A stretch of 6,635 nt of DNA from Streptosporangiaceae bacterium (GTDB lineage Bacteria > Actinomycetota > Actinomycetes > Streptosporangiales > Streptosporangiaceae), in NCBI GenBank assembly GCA_030050125.1, contig JASIJN010000171.1, forward strand, positions 1-6,635, given 5' to 3'. Position numbers and translations under genes: made by a program. Numbering within the stretch: the first letter of the stretch is position 1; each line of letters begins with the position of its first letter. The notes below the pieces were generated by a model. It had not been told where the DNA came from. It saw nothing but the letters and a program-made list of their open reading frames with translations, and did not search any database. Below are positions 1-6,635 of the stretch, piece by piece.

Positions 1-1
1 G

Positions 2-1381
2 GCGGCCCGGGCCGACGCCCGCCCGGGACTGTCGCTGGCCGGGCTCGCCGCGCAGTTGCGCGGCGAGCGGGGGCTGCTGGATGCGCTGGACACCGGGGAC
101 GCGGCCAGCAGCCTGCGGGAGGTGTTCTCGTGGTCATGCCGGAAGCTCAGTGCCCCGGCAGCGCGGATGTTCCGGCTGCTGGGCGTGCACCGGGGCCCGG
201 ACATCTCGGCCGTGGCCGCCGCCAGCCTGGCCGGGGTCGCGCCACCGCTGGCCCGGCAGGCGCTGGCCGAGCTGTCCCGGGCCCGCCTGCTGACCGAGCA
301 TGTCCCTGGCCGGTTCGCCTTCCACGATGTGCTGCGCTCCTACGCAGTCGAGCAGGCCCAGGCCCGTGACAGCGATGCCGACCGGGCCGCGGCCATCCAC
401 CGGGTGCTGGACCATTACCTGCAGGCCGCCCATGCCGCGGCGCTGCTGCTGTACCCGCACCGCGAGCGGCTGCTGCTGCCGTTGCCGCAGGCCGGAGCGA
501 TCCGGGAAGACCTGGACACGCCGGAGCAGGCGCGGGCCTGGTTCGAGGCCGAGCACCAGGTGCTGCTGGCCGCCATCGCGCAGGCAGCCGACAACGGATT
601 CGACGTCCACGCCTGGCAGCTGCCCTGGACCATGCGGAACTTTCTGGACCGCCAGGAGCACTGGCCCGAGCTGGCCGAAACGCAGCTGCGCGCGCTTACG
701 GCCGCCCGCCGCCTGGATGACCGGGCCGGGCAGGCTCACGCCCATCGCAACCTGGGGCGTGCCTGCCTGCGGCTGGGCCGGTACGACGACGCGCGGGCCC
801 ACCTCCAGGCCGCGGCCGCCCTGTACCGGCAGCTCGGCCACCGGTACGGTCAGGCCCGGTCACATTTCGAGATCGCCTGGGCGGCCGAGCGGCAGGGCAG
901 CTACGCCGAGGCGCTGGCGCACTCCCGGCAGGCCCTGGCGGGCTTCCGAGCCGCGGGCGACCGTCACGGGGCGGCGATCGCGCTCAACACGGTCGGCTGG
1001 TGCCAGACCCAGCTCGGCAGCCACCAGCAGGCCCTGGCCTGCTCTCGCCGGGCACTGGCCGTGTTCCGGGAAAACGGCCACCGCAGCGGTGAGGCGGCCG
1101 CCTGGGACTCCCTCGGCTGCGCGAGCCAACATCTGGGCCAGCACCAGCAGGCCCTGGCCTGCTACCAGCGGGCGCTGGCGCTGTACCGGCAGCTCGGCGA
1201 CCGCTACTGCCAGTCCAGGACCCTCGTATGCCTGGGCGAGGCTCATCGTGCCTCCGGCTGCCCATCGGCCGCCGGGGATGCCTGGCAGCAAGCGCTGGCC
1301 ATCCTCGAGGAGCTCCACCATCCCGAGGTCGGCGAGGTCCGGTCACGGCTCGACGGCCTGGCCGCTGCCCTGCCCGGCTGA
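2..1381 (+). CDS. AfsR/SARP-like regulator, C-terminal part (NB-ARC end plus TPR array), 5' partial
   Basis: The frame is open from base 2, so the real start lies outside the window; 459 codons precede the TGA. Residues 1-120 (from base 2) resemble the end of an NB-ARC module in actinobacterial AfsR-type regulators: a LAGLAAQL segment, a winged-helix-like FSWSCRKLSAPAARMFRLLGVH stretch in outline, and HDVLRSYA, close to the family's HD(L/V)LRAYA. A linker follows, then five 40-residue TPR units at about residues 242-441 and a short tail. Such proteins normally carry an N-terminal SARP/BTAD or other DNA-binding domain, use ATP binding at NB-ARC as a switch, and sense a partner through the TPRs; they control secondary metabolism or differentiation. 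The DNA-binding and P-loop parts are not visible, so a signalling STAND protein without a SARP domain is also possible. Cysteines are frequent in the last three TPR units. The target is unknown. Confidence 0.85.
   Translation, partial: AARADARPGLSLAGLAAQLRGERGLLDALDTGDAASSLREVFSWSCRKLSAPAARMFRLLGVHRGPDISAVAAASLAGVAPPLARQALAELSRARLLTEHVPGRFAFHDVLRSYAVEQAQARDSDADRAAAIHRVLDHYLQAAHAAALLLYPHRERLLLPLPQAGAIREDLDTPEQARAWFEAEHQVLLAAIAQAADNGFDVHAWQLPWTMRNFLDRQEHWPELAETQLRALTAARRLDDRAGQAHAHRNLGRACLRLGRYDDARAHLQAAAALYRQLGHRYGQARSHFEIAWAAERQGSYAEALAHSRQALAGFRAAGDRHGAAIALNTVGWCQTQLGSHQQALACSRRALAVFRENGHRSGEAAAWDSLGCASQHLGQHQQALACYQRALALYRQLGDRYCQSRTLVCLGEAHRASGCPSAAGDAWQQALAILEELHHPEVGEVRSRLDGLAAALPG
725..1324 (+). 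repeat. Five in-phase 120-bp TPR-coding units
   Basis: The 3' part of the regulator gene is built of five units of exactly 120 bp (725, 845, 965, 1085 and 1205), each encoding a 40-residue TPR with the pattern A..LG....LG.....AL......AL...R..G.R. Some DNA is almost unchanged between units. A 22-bp stretch coding HQQALAC is identical at 1022-1043 and 1142-1163, 120 bp apart. The LYRQLG-coding stretch at 821-838 recurs at 1181-1198, 360 bp apart. The array probably grew by internal duplication. Confidence 0.85.
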
Positions 1382-1436
1382 CCGCCCGCGTCGGCCTAGC
1401 CGCTGCCCTGCCCGGCTGACCGCCCGCGTCGGCCTA
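1361..1436 (+). repeat. Perfect 38-bp tandem duplication spanning a stop codon
   Basis: Bases 1361-1398 are repeated without mismatch at 1399-1436. The first copy holds the regulator's last six codons (AAALPG), its TGA and 17 bases of 3' flank. The second copy lies wholly downstream of the stop. The unit is not a multiple of three, so the copied codons are out of frame and the protein end is unaffected. Each copy ends next to a small CGGC-CTA-GCCG hairpin. Replication slippage is the simplest origin. Confidence 0.9.
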
Positions 1437-1489
1437 GCCGCGATCACGGCCGCAATCACCCGTCGGCCCACTAATCACCGCACATCCCC

Positions 1490-1512
1490 GATATCGGCCA
1501 TCAGCTGATATC
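1490..1512 (+). terminator. Stem-loop between regulator and sigma gene, possible terminator
   Basis: GATATCGGC, loop CATCA, GCTGATATC form a 9-bp stem (one G-U pair) with a 5-nt loop, 109 bases after the regulator's stop. No T-run follows, as is often true of high-GC actinobacterial terminators. The 5' arm also lies within the palindrome CCGATATCGG (1489-1498), so a protein-binding site is an alternative. The fold is clear; the function is inferred. Confidence 0.4.
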
Positions 1513-1520
1513 TCCTGCTG

Positions 1521-1561
1521 CGGTACTAGCTGCATAAATTGCCTGGCCGAAAACGGTACTA
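1521..1561. promoter_or_regulatory. Direct repeat CGGTACTA x2, 33 bp apart, possible operator
   Basis: CGGTACTA occurs at 1521-1528 and again at 1554-1561. The start-to-start distance of 33 bp is close to three helical turns, so both copies would face the same side of the DNA. They lie in the less GC-rich intergenic region about 160-200 bases before the sigma gene. No known regulator site was recognised. Confidence 0.3.
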
Positions 1562-1562
1562 A

Positions 1563-1646
1563 TGCCATTAACAATTGAGTCCGAAACACAGATCGTAATG
1601 GCACGATTACTTGACGTTATGGCTACCACCCCGCCATATCATGGCG
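1563..1646. promoter_or_regulatory. Cluster of GCCAT/ATGGC inverted repeats with a -35-like TTGACG
   Basis: Three interlocking inverted repeats share the half-site GCCAT: TGCCATTA (1563-1570) with TAATGGCA (1596-1603); TATGGC (1618-1623) with GCCATA (1633-1638); and CGCCAT-ATC-ATGGCG (1632-1646), which has 6-bp arms. A TTGACG hexamer at 1611-1616 lies among them. A TATCAT at 1637-1642 looks like a -10 but is 20 nt away, too far for an ordinary sigma-70 promoter. The arrangement suggests an operator region for the sigma gene. No binding protein is identified. Confidence 0.35.
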
Positions 1647-1683
1647 ACACATCAATGTAACCTTTCCGTTGCCTTTCCCATGA

Positions 1684-1711
1684 TTGTCGAAGCTCCATAC
1701 CTGGGCATGAT
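1684..1711 (+). promoter_or_regulatory. Possible promoter for a leaderless sigma-factor mRNA
   Basis: TTGTCG (1684-1689) and CATGAT (1706-1711) are separated by 16 nt. Each matches four of six bases of the sigma-70 consensus. The -10-like element ends 6 nt before the GTG at 1718, so transcription would begin at or beside the start codon. This fits the lack of any Shine-Dalgarno sequence there. The matches are weak. Confidence 0.25.
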
Positions 1712-1717
1712 GCGATC

Positions 1718-2359
1718 GTGACTCAAGCGTGCGGCGTCCGGCCGCCAGCCATGGCGAGAACGGCAAAGCCCCAGGCAAGACGGATCACTGGTGCGGGAGA
1801 GCAGGCGGGTCTCCGCGATCTGACGGCCCGGGCCGTCAGCGGCCACCCGGCCTCGATCGAGGCCTTGCTCGAACAGATCCGGCCGATGGTCGTCCGATAC
1901 TGCCGGGCCCGGCTCGGTCAGATTAGCGGCCATTACCATATTGCGGACGACGTAGCTCAGGAAGTGTGCATAGCCGTTCTTTCGGCACTCCCCCGCTACC
2001 GGGACATGGGGAGGCCGTTCGCGTCATTCGTGTTCGGGATAGCCTCGCACAAAGTGGCGGACGCTATGAGAAATGCGGCAAGGCTCGCGATCCCGACGGA
2101 AGACCTGCCCGACGGCCCCGACAACCGGCCGGGGCCCGAGGAGACGGTCGTGGCGTACATCGAGGCCGAGCGGGCCCGGGCCCTGCTTGCCCGGCTCCCC
2201 GCGCACCAGCGAGAACTCGTGGTGCTGCGCGTGCTGACCGGAATGTCGGCCGAGGAGACCGGTCACGCGCTCGGCATGTCCCCCGGGGCGGTCCGCGTCG
2301 CGCAGCACCGGGCGATCGCCCGGCTCAGGGCGATCGCGCGCGAGGAGTGGATCGCCTGA
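1718..2359 (+). CDS. ECF-family RNA polymerase sigma factor, SigD/ShbA type
   Basis: A 213-residue sigma-70 family protein with only regions 2 and 4. Region 2 (about residues 48-120) contains RPMVVRYCRARLG and the core-binding DDVAQEV at 77-83. Region 4 (about 155-210) starts near LPAHQREL (160) and has a helix-turn-helix from MSAEETGHALGMSPGAV (176 onward) to HRAIARLRAI. The wording matches actinobacterial SigD (Mycobacterium) and ShbA (Streptomyces, where it drives hrdB, the principal sigma gene). Proximity to guaB and guaB3 supports the assignment. It would direct RNA polymerase in the cytoplasm to a dedicated promoter set. GTG 1718 gives the longest frame; ATG 1751 (202 residues) is the alternative, and neither has a ribosome-binding site. 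No anti-sigma gene follows, unlike mycobacterial sigD-rsdA. Codons around 1925-2090 are less GC-rich at the third position than in its neighbours. Confidence 0.9.
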   Translation: MTQACGVRPPAMARTAKPQARRITGAGEQAGLRDLTARAVSGHPASIEALLEQIRPMVVRYCRARLGQISGHYHIADDVAQEVCIAVLSALPRYRDMGRPFASFVFGIASHKVADAMRNAARLAIPTEDLPDGPDNRPGPEETVVAYIEAERARALLARLPAHQRELVVLRVLTGMSAEETGHALGMSPGAVRVAQHRAIARLRAIAREEWIA

Positions 2360-2370
2360 ACCTGCCTGGC

Positions 2371-2422
2371 GCTGCCCGTGACGCTGCCCGTGGCGCGGAT
2401 CGTGGCGCGGATCGTGGCGCGG
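2371..2422 (+). repeat. 12-bp-period short tandem repeat in the sigma-guaB spacer
   Basis: Consecutive 12-mers read GCTGCCCGTGAC (2371), GCTGCCCGTGGC (2383), GCGGATCGTGGC (2395), GCGGATCGTGGC (2407), then GCGG. Bases 2389-2422 are exactly periodic at 12. It begins 11 bases after the sigma gene's stop. Short open frames through it encode only arginine-rich low-complexity peptides and are not credible genes. Confidence 0.75.
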
Positions 2423-2436
2423 CTGGGTTTGGCCGC

Positions 2437-2457
2437 CCCTCGCGCCCGGGCCGAGGG
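2437..2457 (+). terminator. GC-rich hairpin after the sigma gene, possible terminator
   Basis: CCCTCG (2437-2442) pairs with CGAGGG (2452-2457) around the palindrome GCCCGGGC (2444-2451), giving a compact GC stem with one unpaired base. It lies 78 bases past the sigma stop and before the guaB promoter candidate, where a terminator would separate the two units. There is no T-run, and GC-rich spacers produce such folds by chance. Confidence 0.3.
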
Positions 2458-2538
2458 AAGGGGACGAGGAGGGCGGGCCCGGCGAGGGCGAGCCAGGGGA
2501 CGCGGTCTTACGGCGGGCCCGCGAGGCGCGGATGTCAC

Positions 2539-2544
2539 TAGGAT
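2539..2544 (+). promoter_or_regulatory. -10-like element TAGGAT for guaB
   Basis: TAGGAT fits the TANNNT pattern of actinobacterial housekeeping promoters. It would place the transcript start near 2550-2552, that is, on the upstream ATG (2550) or about 29 bases before the ATG at 2580. No convincing -35 hexamer is seen; the expected area overlaps the palindrome GCGGGCCCGC (2513-2522). Confidence 0.4.
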
Positions 2545-2546
2545 GA

Positions 2547-5230
<2,684 letters not shown>

Positions 5231-5252
5231 GATGGCCCGCGGCCAGGACCGG

Positions 5253-5266
5253 TAGCGTTCGGAACG
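5253..5266 (+). promoter_or_regulatory. Possible leaderless glpD promoter with overlapping palindrome
   Basis: TAGCGT (5253-5258) fits the actinobacterial -10 pattern and ends 7 nt before GTG 5266, the spacing of a leaderless start. No clear -35 is seen. The perfect inverted repeat CGTTC-G-GAACG (5256-5266) overlaps both the -10 end and the expected transcript start, where a repressor could block initiation. The sequence is clear; the role is inferred. Confidence 0.35.
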
Positions 5267-6635
5267 TGATGTCTGGGGCGGGCGTGACGGCGAGGCTGGG
5301 GCCCGCCGAGCGCGCCAGCGCGCTCGCGGCGCTCGCCGAGACCGAGCATCAGGTCCTGGTGGTCGGCGGCGGGGTGGTGGGCGCCGGGGTGGCGCTCGAC
5401 GCGGCCACCCGGGGGCTGTCGGTCGGCCTGGTCGAGGCGCGAGATTTCGGCTCAGGGACCTCGTCGCGGTCGAGCAAACTCATCCACGGCGGCCTGCGTT
5501 ACCTCGAGCAGCTCAACATAAGCCTGGTCCGCGAGGCGCTGGCGGAGCGGTCGCTGCTGCTGCAGCGGATCGCCCCGCATCTTGTGCACCCGGTCTCGTT
5601 CCTCTTCCCGTTCACCCACCACGCCTGGGAACGCTTCTATGTCGGCGCCGGCGTCACCGCGTACGACGTGCTCGGGTACAGCCTCGGCCAGACCCGCGGC
5701 ATGCCCAGGCACCGGCAGCTGACCCGCGGCGGCGCGCTGAAGATCGCGCCCGCGCTGAAGCGGTCCGCGTTCACCGGCGCGCTGATCTACTGGGACGCGC
5801 AGGTGGACGACGCCCGCTACGTGACGACCCTGGTCCGGACCGCTGCCGAGTACGGCACGCACGCGGCGTCCCGGACCCAGGTGACCGGGTTCCTGCGCGA
5901 GGGCGAGCGGGTGACCGGAGTCCGCGCCGTGGATCTCGAGTCCGGCACCGAGCTGGAGATACGGGCTCAGCAGGTGGTCAACGCCACCGGCGTCTGGACC
6001 GACGAGACGCAGGCCATGGTCGGCGGTCGCGGCACGATCAACGTCCGCTCGTCCAAGGGCGTGCACCTGGTCGTGCCGCGCGACCGGATCCACTCCGGGA
6101 CCGGGATCATCCTGCGGACCCCGTTCAGCGTCCTGTTCGTCATCCCGTGGGGACGACACTGGATCATCGGCACGACCGACACCGACTGGTCGCTGGACAA
6201 GGCGCATCCCGCCGCGAGCCGGGGCGACATCGACTACGTGCTCGGACAGGTCAACCGGATCCTCGCGGTGCCGCTGACCAGGGACGATGTCGAGGGCGTC
6301 TATGCGGGCCTGCGGCCGCTGCTGGCCGGCGAGTCCGAGTCCACCTCGAAGCTGTCGCGCGAGCACACGGTCGCCCACCCGGTGCCGGGGCTCGTGATGA
6401 TCGCGGGCGGCAAGTACACCACCTACCGGCTGATGGCGCGGGACGCCGTGGACGCGGTCGCGCACGGCCTGAACGGCCGGGTGGCGCCATCCTGTACCGA
6501 CGTCGTGCCGCTGGCCGGGGCGGACGGCTACGTCGCGCTGTGGAACGCCAGGTACTCGCTGGCGCGGTCGTCCGGCCTGCACGTGGCCCGGATCGAGCAC
6601 CTTCTGCATCGTTACGGGTCTTTGACCGGCGAGGT
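5266..6635 (+). CDS. glpD: FAD-dependent glycerol-3-phosphate dehydrogenase, 3' partial
   Basis: Membrane-associated flavoenzyme oxidising sn-glycerol 3-phosphate to dihydroxyacetone phosphate and passing electrons to quinone, linking glycerol use to glycolysis. From GTG 5266, 456 full codons are present. The family usually has about 520-580 residues, so most of the small C-terminal domain is lost at the window edge. The FAD-binding GGGVVGAG is at 34-41, followed by SSRSSKLIHGGLRYLE from 66. ALIYWDAQVDDARYV, VVNATGVW (NATG at 239), IIGTTDTDW near 300, YAGLRPLL and GGKYTTYR at 381-388 all match GlpD. About 30 residues precede the Rossmann strand. Starts at GTG 5266, ATG 5269 and GTG 5284 are possible; 5266 fits a leaderless transcript, and there is no strong ribosome-binding site. 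It lies 35 bases after guaB3, so read-through from the guaB operon is possible. Confidence 0.95.
   Translation, partial: MMSGAGVTARLGPAERASALAALAETEHQVLVVGGGVVGAGVALDAATRGLSVGLVEARDFGSGTSSRSSKLIHGGLRYLEQLNISLVREALAERSLLLQRIAPHLVHPVSFLFPFTHHAWERFYVGAGVTAYDVLGYSLGQTRGMPRHRQLTRGGALKIAPALKRSAFTGALIYWDAQVDDARYVTTLVRTAAEYGTHAASRTQVTGFLREGERVTGVRAVDLESGTELEIRAQQVVNATGVWTDETQAMVGGRGTINVRSSKGVHLVVPRDRIHSGTGIILRTPFSVLFVIPWGRHWIIGTTDTDWSLDKAHPAASRGDIDYVLGQVNRILAVPLTRDDVEGVYAGLRPLLAGESESTSKLSREHTVAHPVPGLVMIAGGKYTTYRLMARDAVDAVAHGLNGRVAPSCTDVVPLAGADGYVALWNARYSLARSSGLHVARIEHLLHRYGSLTGE

Noticed and set aside
134..841. 235-codon open frame on the minus strand
   Set aside because: Antisense to the AfsR-like gene; glycine/glutamine-rich translation with no recognisable domain.
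300..1508. 402-codon + strand frame overlapping the regulator
   Set aside because: Its translation is Arg/Pro/Ser/Thr-rich, typical of an out-of-frame reading of GC-rich DNA; the overlapping frame encodes the TPR array.
1637..1642. TATCAT as the -10 partner of TTGACG at 1611
   Set aside because: The 20-nt spacer is too long for a standard promoter; kept only as part of the inverted-repeat cluster.
1752..1761. TGGCGAGAAC, a perfect match to the AdpA consensus TGGCSNGWWY
   Set aside because: The consensus is degenerate enough that about one match is expected by chance in a window this size, and the site sits inside the sigma coding region if GTG 1718 is used.
1652..1939. 95-codon minus-strand frame overlapping the intergenic region and sigma start
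   Set aside because: It mostly overlaps the sigma gene antisense, and its translation shows no family resemblance.
5452..6609. 385-codon open frame on the minus strand
   Set aside because: Antisense shadow of glpD; the + strand frame carries all GlpD motifs.

Overview
The window is about 6.6 kb of very GC-rich DNA. Its coding regions have strong third-position G/C, GTG starts are used, and every recognisable protein is of an actinomycete family. The order ECF sigma factor (SigD/ShbA type), guaB (GuaB2 type), guaB3 recalls the mycobacterial sigD-guaB2-guaB3 neighbourhood and the equivalent Streptomyces region. The host is therefore most likely a high-GC Actinomycetota; I cannot assign a genus. 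All recognised genes lie on the + strand.

Layout: (1) 2-1381 is the C-terminal part of a large AfsR/SARP-like regulator: the end of its NB-ARC module, then five exactly 40-residue TPR units. Its stop codon lies inside a perfect 38-bp tandem duplication. (2) 1437-1717 is a less GC-rich intergenic region rich in structure: a hairpin, a direct repeat spaced 33 bp, and a cluster of GCCAT/ATGGC inverted repeats. It precedes the sigma gene at 1718-2359. (3) 2360-2549 is a GC-rich spacer with a 12-bp-period repeat and a hairpin but no credible anti-sigma gene. It ends in a TAGGAT -10-like element just before guaB. (4) guaB (2580-4088, alternative start 2550) overlaps guaB3 (4085-5230) by ATGA, indicating translational coupling. 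(5) After a 35-nt gap comes glpD, FAD-dependent glycerol-3-phosphate dehydrogenase, cut by the window end.

How they fit together: GuaB converts IMP to XMP, the committed step to guanine nucleotides. GuaB3 is a CBS-less paralogue that lacks the catalytic cysteine, and its role in actinobacteria is unsettled. The adjacent sigma factor belongs to the family that controls the principal sigma gene hrdB in Streptomyces, so the locus puts guanine nucleotide supply beside a growth-linked transcription factor. GlpD feeds glycerol into central metabolism and probably has its own promoter. The AfsR-like gene appears to be a separate unit.

No wholly new multigene system is apparent. The points most worth a second look are the repeat-rich control region upstream of the sigma gene, the cysteine-less GuaB3 loop, the missing anti-sigma gene, and the two short tandem repeats in the spacers.
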